64,000 nucleotides of DNA from Gaeumannomyces sp. JS-464 (lineage: Eukaryota; Ascomycota; Sordariomycetes; Magnaporthales; Magnaporthaceae), in assembly GCA_002197995.1 (NCBI GenBank), contig NGZR01000004.1, positions 4,216,001 to 4,280,000 of the forward strand, written 5' to 3'. Position numbers and translations under genes: made by a program. Numbering within the stretch: the stretch's first letter is position 1; each line of letters opens with the position of its first letter. The notes under the pieces were generated by a model. It searched no databases. It was not told the origin of the DNA and saw only the letters and a program-made list of their open reading frames with translations. Shown piece by piece: positions 22,501-32,214 of this stretch.

Positions 22501-22977
22501 GAACTTATGGGCGGCAACACGGCCCCGTCGACATGGGACAACTTTATCCGTGAAAAGGTGGCGACCATGGAGAACAACACTTTCCGGCCAGCCTCGTCGG
22601 CATCGGCGTCGGGCGGCATCGAAGCCACGGCCAGCCAGAGCTTGCAGCGCCTCGCGGACCTCGCGGCGGCTAGCGCGACGGATCTTGCCGCCACGGCGTC
22701 GGCGGCCACGGCGGTCATGAACATCAACAGAAATAATAGCAAGAGCGAGAGCATTATCAGCAATGGCGATGTTTCTGGCGGCGGGCCAAATGCACCAGGG
22801 GCAGAGGCGGCCGCATCAGATGGCTTTGGCGCATGGGATCGGACGCTGCCGGGCAGACTCGGGGGCCCGGCAGAAAACTACGAGAACCTCGGGTTCGATC
22901 CGCGACCGATGCTGCGGTCGGGATACTCAATGCGCTTGGTGCAGGCGCTTAGGAGGCGCAGGTTGCTGCTGCCCTGA
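19586..22977 (+). CDS. Zn(II)2Cys6 regulator, RGT1 / COL-26 / BglR-like
   Basis: Nuclear transcription factor. The zinc cluster RACDECRRKKVKCD...CSNCRRSQIRC has the spacing C-x2-C-x6-C-x10-C-x2-C-x6-C. It is followed by RGPSKGYIKELADRINSIE, the signature of yeast Rgt1 and of the mould COL-26/BglR regulators that govern sugar transport and amylolytic or beta-glucosidase genes. An acidic, His/Gln-rich N-terminus comes first (MDKPAPPGDAEG, then poly-Gln/Pro). After the cluster a fungal-specific middle homology domain runs from YLTIVHPTFPLL to the C-terminus. One intron, 21454-21510 (GTGGGT...CTAAC...TGCAG), joins HG to YLT. The reading frame moves about ten times (near 19655, 20127, 20556, 20736, 21285, 21411, 21529, 21735, 22123, 22403), always as one lost base and with no internal nonsense codons. 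I read it as one intact gene in poor sequence. The C-terminal limit is uncertain. Confidence 0.8.
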
Positions 22978-23500
22978 CTGAGTATACCTGGATGTGCCTG
23001 GTAGGACAATGTTGTTGTACCGACAGCCTCGGATTTGTCTCGGCGCTTTCAAGCGGCTCACACGAACGAAACGCTGGATGACATCATGCAGCGCCGTGAG
23101 GGATGGACGGGCAATGCCGCCGCCATCTGCGCCAAGGCTGCCCTCCAGGTCCGGCTCCGAGAGGGGCAGAGTCGGGTCCGAGACAAGAGCGTCAAGGGGC
23201 CAAGGATGCCGGTGGTGACACCATCAGCTCATGTACTCCTCTCAGGATCGAGGGAACGGCCGTGGCGTAATATTAATGCCATCGTTGGCTAGCCACTCAG
23301 CATATCCAAACATCAAATGGATAGATAGTGTGTGTATTTGTACCTTTCCTCGGCTCCTCGGCATCCCGCGTAGACGTATGCCCAGTGTTTAATACCACCA
23401 CCCAACTTTGCTCCGCATGCACCTGCCACTTTGCTACCCTTGGGTGTGTAATGAGAGCACAGGAGGGCGCACAGCGCCTAGAAAAACCATCCCCATCTTC
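22978..23500. other. Convergent intergenic
   Basis: Between the regulator (plus) and the secreted-protein gene (minus). An open frame at about 23035-23292 (plus) has plausible amino-acid composition. It could be more of the regulator's C-terminus if further bases are lost, but nothing supports it firmly. Confidence 0.35.
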
Positions 23501-24157
23501 CTACCCAGTCTGCACGTTCGTAAACTCGCCCATCACGTCGTCCTCGCGGTTGGCGATCAGGCGGGGGATGCAGACCCTGCCCTTCCTGCCGGTCGGGAAG
23601 CCGCCGCAGTCGCCCTCGAACGTGCCCGTGCCCGTGCTGCACTCGGCGTGCGACGAGAAGGTCAGGTAGCCCTTGGAGCCGGCGGGGACGCGGTAGTGGC
23701 CGCTGATTGCGGTCCTGCGCTGGGGCTGGTATGTGTATCTGGGGTTGGGCAGGTAGGAGGAGGCTCAGTTAGAGAAGCAGCCTGCTTGTGCGAAAGACAC
23801 GCACAAAAAAAAAAAGAGAGAGAGCAGGAAAAATCACCTCCGGCTAAACTTGATGGCATCCTGCACCGTGTCCATGACGTCTTGATCCAGCCGCGCGTCG
23901 CCGCCAAACGTGTGCTCGGGCCGGTACCAGACGGCAAACAGGTCCTGGCCCGCGCAGTCCTCGGACAGGTGCGTGCAGTCGATCGTGGGCGACACGCGGA
24001 GCTGGTACTGTGATAGGGTGACGCGGACGTCGTCGCCCTTCCACTCGCACGACCGGCGGTGCAGGCGCGGCGCCGACGCTGCGTCGTCTGTTGCTGCGGG
24101 TGTGCAGAGGGAGAGGGTTGGGGAGAGTAGGGCTAGCAGGAGGGCGTGATGACGCAT
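23501..24157 (-). CDS. Small secreted six-Cys protein
   Basis: 185-residue secreted protein of unknown function. Exon 1 is 23838-24157 and exon 2 is 23501-23738. The 99-bp intron (23739-23837, GTGATT...CCCCAG) joins in phase to give FSRRYTYQPQ, and the total is an exact codon multiple. N-terminus MRHHALLLALLSPTLSL is a signal peptide. A dibasic LHRR then precedes the mature-looking CEWKGDD. Six cysteines remain after processing (CEW, DCTH, EDCAG, AEC, GDCGG, VCIP), which could form three disulphides. There is no GPI or membrane signal at the C-terminus (FTNVQTG). The frame is clean. It is divergent from the GPI-type gene across 0.8 kb. It could be a wall-associated or effector-like protein; I cannot assign a family. 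Confidence 0.75.
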
Positions 24158-24961
24158 TTTTTTTTTCGGCGTGATGTGTGCTGTGCTGTGTTGAGCGTGT
24201 AATGGATGTGGTTTGTGTCGACTTGTGTGCCTGGAGGCAAGAAGTGGCTTGGTCCAAGTGAAAGGAGGGAGCCGGGTGATAAACACCCAGGAGGTGCAAA
24301 CAAGGCGAGGAGGCAGGCTTCGTTTGATAATCAGCATGCTGCCCAGAGCGAGGCCATCCTCCCCATTTGCCCTACGGGGCTAGCGATCTGCAGGCTGCTA
24401 CGACTGCTGTTGGCATGCATGCAGCCTCCCTGACGTAGTTCATCACCGCTCGGCTCGGGAGACAGACTTACATCGTCCTAGAGAGCGGGATCTCGGACTC
24501 GCGTGCCGCTGCCGGCCGAGCACCGAGCGCGTTTTACGTGCCGAGGCGCCGATCGCTCCCGAACACGGCATGTAAGCACACAAGCCAGCCCCGTGCCTAC
24601 TTGTGTAACTGTAGTTGGATCCTTCAAAGGATCAAAGGCGAACCGACGACCAACGAATAGCGGCGACACGGGCGATCCAAGGCTGTCTATTCACTTGGCG
24701 ATGACGTCCGCTTGTGTATGGGCTGCTTTTCCACCAGAGATATCCGGCAGCTTTGCTCCGCCGCGGCAGGACGACCAGGCGATGGATGGATATGCGGAAT
24801 GCAAAGGCCCAAAACCGGGTATTCCATGGCTTCTTAAACATCTACCTCGATACACACTGCTTTCTCCCCTTTCCCTTTCTGCCGTCAACATATCGCGAGC
24901 CTCTTCCCGGCCTTCGATGCACCAACCTCTCTCCTAGCAAAGCCAGACAGTAGACGCCACC
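24158..24961. other. Divergent promoter of two secreted-protein genes
   Basis: No gene seen. It lies between the start codons of the six-Cys protein (minus) and the GPI-type protein (plus), so it may regulate both. The last bases (CCACCATGC) give the plus gene a good start context. Confidence 0.45.
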
Positions 24962-25939
24962 ATGCGCCATCGACTTACAGCCCTTCTTGTAGGCGCCGGC
25001 GCCGCGCGTCCAGTTCACTGGTAACCAGTACGTGCCGGGGTTTGCGCCGGACCTGCGCGGGTTCGTGAGGAACGGCACCAACAGGGAGATCGTGGACGGC
25101 ATCAACAATCCCGACGCCAGCCGCTCGCTGGCCTTCAAGCCGTTCGAGTGGTACGACAGGGCCCAGGGGAGGCCCTCGGCCAACTTGTCGCAGGTCGAGT
25201 GACATGGAGTTAGCGAACACCTCACCCACCAAATCCTCGCCACCCTCTCTTGTTTTACACGAACTAACCAAGCCATGAACAAAAAGGGGTCAACGTCACC
25301 AAAGTGCCCCTCAAAGCCAACCCCCACCCCGCGGCGCCAAGCGAGCCCATCTCCAACCCCCACACCATCGCCACCTCCTCAAGCCCGACCACCAGCCCGG
25401 CCGCGACTGCGCCGCGCCCTCATGAGCCGCGGCAGCGCCAGCACACCACCTCCGCAACCGGTGCGGCCCGCCCCGGGAGCAGTGGGGCCGCCTCGCCTGC
25501 GCCCACGTCTTTGCGCACCTGTCGCCCGTCACGCCCGACACGTCCATGGGCAGACTATCGACCTGAACCAGGACCCGCGCGGGCCGGCTCAAACTCAAAC
25601 GCCACGTCGGCGACGGTGGCGGCCCGCGCCTGCGCGCCGGCGGCAACTTCCTCGTCACAATGACGCCCGCTGTCGACGGGGAGAGAGCCGACGACGTCTA
25701 CCACGACGTCGCCGGCAGCTGCGCGTGCTCGTTCTCGACACGACCCGCGCGCCCGCGGACTCCCGCGCTTCGGCGGCCGGCCCACCGGCATGCAGCCCTT
25801 GGTGCTGTGCATGCGCGTCAACGCCACGGCCCTGCCCGTCGAGGAGGAGAAGGGTGAGAGCGTAGCGGCCCCGGGGCGGGCCGGCTCGGCGTGGGCGGTT
25901 GCGGCTGCAGGCTTGGTGCTTTTGCTGCCCTTGTTTTGA
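24962..25939 (+). CDS. Secreted, probably GPI-anchored protein, frame heavily broken
   Basis: Span inferred from its two ends. The start (MRHRLTALLVGAGAA, context CCACCATGC) resembles a short signal peptide. The end has the classic GPI pattern: a small-residue region (ESVAAPGRAGSA), then a hydrophobic tail (WAVAAAGLVLLLPLF) and a stop at 25,937-25,939. Between them are stretches of natural composition in different frames: VQFTGNQYVPGFAPDLRG to PSANLSQ, then NVTKVPLKANPHPAAPSEP, RLACAHVFAHLSPVTP, AGGNFLVTMTPAVDGE and MQPLVLCMRVNATALP. N-glycosylation sequons (NGT, NVT, NAT) fit secretion. An intron from about 25,197 to 25,286 (CTAAC branch, AAG acceptor) is likely. Several lost bases are needed and one in-frame TGA remains, so decay cannot be excluded. 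Family not recognised. Confidence 0.5.
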
Positions 25940-26992
25940 TGAACAATCCATATGTATATCAACGAAACCTTAGAATATCGAATGTCAGAGTGACAAATAC
26001 TTTGATACTTTGTATTGATGATCTTCCCCGGAGTTTCGTTTCTCTTTCTTTTCTTCTTGAGCTCGTTTTTGGGTAGTGATAACACGGGAAGTCCGTCGCT
26101 GCGTTCCGTCGTGCTGTGTCTTGTTGTACCGTCGACAACCTGTTCGTGCAGCCTGATGTGATTCTCAGTAAGAACATACCGGAATAGTGAGATCAACGTT
26201 ACCGGGAACCAAAGACATCCTTGCCTCTTCACCTGATTCGACCCGTCATAATCACCCAAGGATAAAGTATAGGGAGGAGTTGGAAGAGGTAGAGAGAATT
26301 GAAAAATGCGCCCGTCCCTTTTGATACAGGCATCCGTGTACTTTTGCCAAACCGTCCGTCCGCCCGCCCGCCCAGAAATGACCGTTGTTGCTTCGTGAAG
26401 AAAAAAGAAAAAAGTAAACAAAAATACGAAGAAAATTTACCCCTTATGGCGTCGTGCAATGCTTCCCTAATCCGCTTTTCCGAATTGTTGCTTGGTGTTG
26501 GAACAAAAATATGAGAACAGTGAGTAGGACAAAAAAGGTTCGAGACAGGAGAAAGAAACCGGGGTATCATCGTGTACGCCGAAGCAAAAACCGTATGTGT
26601 CTGAGACTCATCATCTGTCTTCCCATCGGAACCCGGCCTCTTCCTTCTTCCATATCGAGGCAATCCAGACCGTTGTTGTATCCATCCAGGTAACGTCAAG
26701 AGGAAGAGAAGGTAAGAGGATGAAAAACAAACTCAGGAAGTATAAGTAGCCGTATGCACAAAGGCTACAGGCAAGGGGGAAGGCAATGGAGGGGTGAGAT
26801 CAGCGCTGCGTCCACCGGACGAACTTGGAAGCAGAAGGGCAGCAGCAAAGGCATGTTTCGGCCTGCATGTCGCATCCGTGCTTGGGGGCTGGGTGACAGT
26901 GCGCGTCACATCTCGCGATGAGCAGTTGCCCTACAATCGGGAAACGCAGCCGATTCAGTGACTGAGCTCGCGTGACGAAGGGGAGGCCGCAG
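25940..26992. other. Convergent intergenic
   Basis: About 1 kb, AT-richer, between the GPI-type gene (plus) and the phytochrome (minus). Probably the two 3' UTRs. No gene seen. Confidence 0.5.
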
Positions 26993-29900
26993 CTAGCTCA
27001 AAGACTCCCCCACGGGACCTCCAGATTCCACGGCGCATGGCTGGGGCTGCTGCTCCGTGCTGTCGAACCAGCCGCCCCGCTCCCAATGCCCCTGTTCATA
27101 GAAGCAGTTGCGCCTCACAGCGATGTCGTTGATGCCGGCAAGCAACGCCTCAAGTCGCTTGAAGTCGATGGGCTTCAGGATCCAGCCGTCAAACCCCGCT
27201 CCGACGTACGTTGCTTTATGTGCCTCCAGCAACGACGCCGACACGGCAAATATTGGAATGCGTCCAACTTTGGCCGCCGCCTCAGAAAGGCCGGCATATG
27301 CAACCGACTCTTCGAACGCGCGAATCATCTTCGTGCTGTCGAGGCCATCCACGATGGGCATCTGGAACAGCCGTTCTTGGTCAGTATTCTTTAGTCCGCC
27401 CTATGGCGAGGCCACATAGAGAAACGTGAGTGTGGACAGAAAGCGCCCGGCGGATCAAAAGCCGGAGGAGTGAACATGCCTGCATGTCCATGAGGACGAC
27501 GTCATATTGGCCTGGCTTTTCCTTGTAGACCGAGGCGCAGTCTGCGCCGTTCACCGTATGGAAGACGGCGTGACCGGCCTTCTCCAGCCGCTTTCGCAGG
27601 AGTTTCATGTTGATGGGGTCGTCTTCGGCGCACAGCACTTGCAGGCCGCCGCTCGTAGGTTCCGACACCAAATCAGTGACAGCACTCGATGACCCCTCGC
27701 CAGCCCTTCGGGACGCAGATGGCAAGCGTTTCTCGGGGGTCTCCGACAGCTCAAAGAGCACACCCGAAAACTGACCCACCTGGGGTGCCTCGGGCTTGTC
27801 CCTATACTCTTCGCTGTCGGGCATTTTGACGGGCTTCATGGGAGTCTTGCTGTCGGTCACAAACTGTATGCCCGCGCTGCTCAGCTCGCCGGCGCCCTCG
27901 GCGCGCCTAGGGCTGGCGGGAGGACTAGCCCGACTGAAGCTTCCAGATCGTCGCAGTGTAACGGGGCTGATAGATCGAACAGGGCTACTGATCCTAGCGC
28001 CAGGTTGGTAGTACGCCCCCTTGGAGTTCTGTCGCTGCAAGCCCGCCCGCTTCGACTCGGGCGCCCCGACAGCCAGGGGAAGCTGGATGGCGTCAATCAG
28101 CCGATCTGCGTCGCTAACAGCGCTCTGGCCGCTGCCTTTGCTGTTGGCACTGTTCCTACTGACGATGCTGGCGGCATCCTCAAGGCTCTTCTTTGGCGAC
28201 AGGCCGCCCACAGCCGACGTCATTGTGCCACTAGCCGAGTCGACCAGTGTTACTCTCCATCCAGGCGTGTAGTGCCGGTAGCAGACACGGTGGACCCCGC
28301 CTTTGAGTGCACGGCGACGCTGCTACCGCCGTCCTGCGACTCTGGCGAGTCGTCTAGCGGAAGATCAAAGGGCAGCTGGATCACGAATCTCGAGCCCTTG
28401 CCAGGGTCCGACTTCAGGCGCAGCTGGCCATCCATATTCCGAACAATCCTCGCCACCACCGCCAAGCCGAGACCAAGTGTCCGTGGCGGCTTCATCCCCG
28501 GGCCCGATGCCTCTCCAGACGGCGACGACGCGGAATGGTCGACATCAGCGCTGACCTGCTCCAGCTCGCGGAACAGCGCGTCCAACTGCGCGGTGCCCAT
28601 CCCAGTCCCGGTGTCTTCCACCACAATCTCAACGCGCACTCTGCTCTGGAGTATCTCAGCCACATAGGCCTCAATCTTGATTGAGCCCTCCGTGGTGTGC
28701 TGGACCGCATTGGCCGTGACGTTGGCTACCGCCTGCCTGACCTTGCCCTGGTCCCCGTAGACGGCCCGCGGCAGGCCGGGGTGTTCAATGACTTCGTAGC
28801 TGATGCTCTTTCTCTTGGCATCCGACACGAAAGGCTCAGTGGCCTCGCGGATACAGGCAGCGAGGTCGAATATCTCATCCTTGATCAGCTCTTGCCCTTC
28901 TTCGGCTTTTGTAAGGTCGAGCAAGTCGTTGATGACGTAGATTAATGATTTGGACGCAGAATGCGACTTGGCCAGGTTATCCCGCGTCTCTTGGTCGAGC
29001 GTTCCCTCCATGGCGATTTCGAGGTAGTTGATGATGGCGTTGAGAGGGGTGCGGACTTCATGGGCCGAGTTGGCCAGCAGCAGTCTCGTCAACTTGCTGC
29101 TCTGCAAAGCGGCCTCCTTTTGTCTCCAAACCTCAATGAATTTGCCTGCATGTACCATTAGTCAGGGCCCTTTTTGCGTGTGCCGTTCTCAGGGGCAAAG
29201 AACAACTTACCATATACCAGACACAGCACGGCGGCCGTCTCGATCTGTTCCTCCGACCACTCGCGAGACTTGCCCACAATGGTCTCGTTCCAGACCTTGA
29301 AGCTTTTCCGAGGCTGCAGATAGGCCTTGGTGCCCTCCTTGACGGACTTGTGGTATGGGTTCCCCGCCCACTTGACCTCATGAACCTGGCCCTGGCGGAA
29401 AAACACAATGAAGTCGTTCCCGCCGGTGCTGAGTGGCACATAGAGGACGCCCGCAATGACGTTGAACCCATGAGGATACCGGAGGTCGGCAAAGTCCATG
29501 CAGACATCTTGCGTTGTGAGAACTGAGTTGAACTTCTTGACACGGAGGTACTCGAGGATAACGAGAATCTCCTGAGACTGCTCGGGCTTGCCCAGGATTT
29601 TGGTCTCGCCGCGGATGGACAGGGCGCCAAAGTCGGCGTCAAAAAGCCGCAGGAGGTCGTCGGACGACGCGATGATGTATCCTGACGGATTCTTATCGGT
29701 GGGAACCGTATTGTTTAGCTTTCGCGCCTGGAGTCGGGACGCATACGACAGCCGCTCGATGTTCCTGGACGCCGTGTCCCCAACAAGGCGACACATCTTC
29801 CTGATGGGAAAAGAAACCCGCATTCCCCTTGGGCCATAGGAGTGGCATGCTATAAGCCCCCAGAGTTCGTCGAATGCGTTGATGGATATGGACATGGACG

Positions 29901-31739
29901 ACCGGACCGCCATGTTTCCAAGGTACTTAAGATGGACAGGTGACATGGCGCGAAGGTAAGAGTGGGTCAAATCCAGGGGCTGCTCGAGGTCCTCTACCGT
30001 GCGACACACGAGCCGCGCGGTTGGCTGATCTCTATCGTAGAGAAGACGAACCTTGTTGAGCTTGTAAAGTTCGCGCGCTTGTCTGGGAATGTCGGATGCG
30101 GGGAAGTGCAGTCCCTTGTATAAGTCTCGGGTCTGCGCCGTGTCCACAAGCTCGGTGACGACCCGGCCGTTGAAGCTCGAGTCGAACTGGTAAATCATGA
30201 CGCGGTGGAAGCCCGTCAGCTCCTTGACGATCCCAACCAATATCTTGAGGAACTTTGCGAGGTTGGCAGCCGAAGCGAGCTGCTCCTGCACCTGCGACAT
30301 GATGTCGAAGACCTGCATAGCACCGGCCTCGCCACGCCGCTTGCGGGCACTGCGGAGAACCCTTAGCGGCCGGCTCAAAACCTCGGTACTCTCTGCAAGC
30401 TCCTCGGCCGTGGGGCTTGAATGCAACGTGTCCTCGGGCACGTCCGGGGTAGCTTCGCCAGGTGGCCGAAGAGGGTTGAGTTGATCATCGTCGAGCTCGA
30501 ACTCGCAGACCGTCAGGTCTGGCCTGGACGGATTAACGTGAATGGCGCACCACAGCTTAATCGCCCTCACCCTGGGCTGCTGCGGCGGCCGTATCGACAC
30601 ACTGAACACTTCTGGCCCGTTTATTCCGGGGTCAGCATCCTCGTCGCGGATAAAATCGATATGGTCTAGCAAATTTTCAGCTTGCTCTTCGGTAAAGATG
30701 TCCCGAAAATTGCCCAGACGAAACAGCTGCTGAGGGCTGTACCCAACGATGCGCTGGGTATTTTCGCTGGCATAACGAACCAGGTAATTCCCTTTGGCGT
30801 CCTCGACGATGGCTACCAGAGCCCCGAATCCCTGAACAGCCCCGGGCGCGTGGACCGGCTCGTCCTCGCACCGCTGGAGGGTCCCCTGGCGTCCGGTAAT
30901 GACGGCATGCCCATCCTCGGTTATGACGTGTTCGAACCTGACCGTGGTCAGCCCGCCAGGAATGGATTCCGTGATTGAGGCGCTGTCGAGTGAGTGCGCA
31001 GCAGGCGTCCCAGGCCGCTCCTCCTCCTCCTCTCCTCCTCCTCCTCCTCCTCCTCCTCCTCCTCCTCCTCCTCATCCGAGGCAGCCTCATCCGAGAAAAT
31101 CGGCAGTGGTCCAACAGAGCTGCCCATACGCCCCGTCAGTTCCGCATGTCCGCTGGACACGGATCCACGAAGCGTGCTGTGACGTCTTCTCGGTCCATGA
31201 TGATCCCCTCGTTCTATCGGAGATTTAACTGTGGACATGCTGGGCCCGCTCGCCTGACTCCCAGATCCGGCCCGTCTCGCGCCCGTCGTCATTTCTAGTG
31301 ACCCTATGCTGCTCGTTCGATGCGGGTGGGGTGAGTGATCTGGAAAGGGACGCTGGAAGTAGTCGCCCTGCTCGCTAGGTTCAACGGTCAACACGGACCG
31401 GATGGGAAAAACACGATCGGCGGGGTCAACTGGCTCCTGCGAGGAACCGTGGCCCAGCTGGAGGTCTGAGTTGGAGCTCCATGATGAGGAGCCGGGGGTG
31501 GCGTTTGGCCCGAGGGAAGAAGCAAAAGGATCGCCCTGCGTCGGCGTTGGACTACTAATATCGGACCCGGCAGCAGTGTCTGTGCCTGTGTCCGTCGAGC
31601 CGGCAGGGGACGGCGACGGAAGTAAGCCGTCCGAGATGTCGGGGTCGGGCGGGGGTTGGGAGTCCTCGACGGAAGGCGGGGGGTCTGTGGAGGGTGGTGG
31701 CTGCTCAGAGAGCCCCTGGGCCTCCTGACCCGGGTCCAT
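26993..31739 (-). CDS. Fungal hybrid phytochrome histidine kinase (FphA/PHY type)
   Basis: Red/far-red photoreceptor of about 1520 residues. Exons run 31739-29211, 29146-27480 and 27361-26993. Order: a disordered Ser/Pro-rich N-terminus with a long poly-Glu tract (near 31,018-31,073), and a PAS region holding the bilin-binding Cys (LQRCEDEPVHAPGA, about residue 290). Next come GAF with PASDIP and SPVHLKYLGNM, PHY with VKWAGNPY and PRKSF, and HisKA with NSAHEVRTPLNA. HATPase has GLGLAVVARIV, and the receiver has CAEDDPIN, VVLMDMQMP and the conserved Lys in ILKPIDF. Every catalytic residue is present, so it should be a working bilin-sensing kinase with phosphorelay. Intron 1 (29147-29210) is GT-AG. 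Intron 2 (27362-27479) reads GC-AG right after the phospho-acceptor block. One base seems lost near 30,985-30,992 and one near 28,251-28,254. Start: first ATG in the open frame. Confidence 0.93.
31018..31073 (-). repeat. Poly-Glu coding trinucleotide tract
   Basis: (CTC)n-like tract with one phase slip on the plus strand. It encodes a poly-Glu run in the phytochrome N-terminus. Its length may vary between strains. Confidence 0.85.
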
Positions 31740-32193
31740 GGGCAATGCCGGGGGCCTGGGACGTCAAGGAAGGGTTATCGAGTTGTGGGGGATATCGCGA
31801 CAGGCAAATGGACAAGTCCTCGTGTAGCGAGGCTTTGGGGAAGCCTTTGGTGTGGGGAGGAGGGGGGGCCGGTCGCTCGATCTCGCAGTATTGGCGCGAT
31901 CTCGGGATGGGATAGCACGGGTGGGGATCGGTCGAGGGCTCTCGCTCGGCGGCGGGAGCTGGCGAGGGGAAGGACAGGCGGCAGGGTCGAAGCCCGGCAA
32001 GTTTATTGTTCGGGCCAGCAGCAGTGCTGTGCGGTGCGGGTCGGAGGAGGGCTTGGTCCGGGGGGCGAGGGAGGGAGCGTGGGCGCACGATTCTGGGGCG
32101 GGCAGATACAGGCTGCTCGCCCGGCCTTGCGCCGATCACTTAGGCCCAGAGGGGAAGGGAGCGGCAGCCGCGACAGCGATGGGCAGAATCTTA

Positions 32194-32214
32194 AGCAGCA
32201 GCAGCAGCAGCAGC
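32194..32214 (+). repeat. CAG trinucleotide tract
   Basis: About seven CAG units in the region upstream of the phytochrome start. Not clearly coding. Confidence 0.8.
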
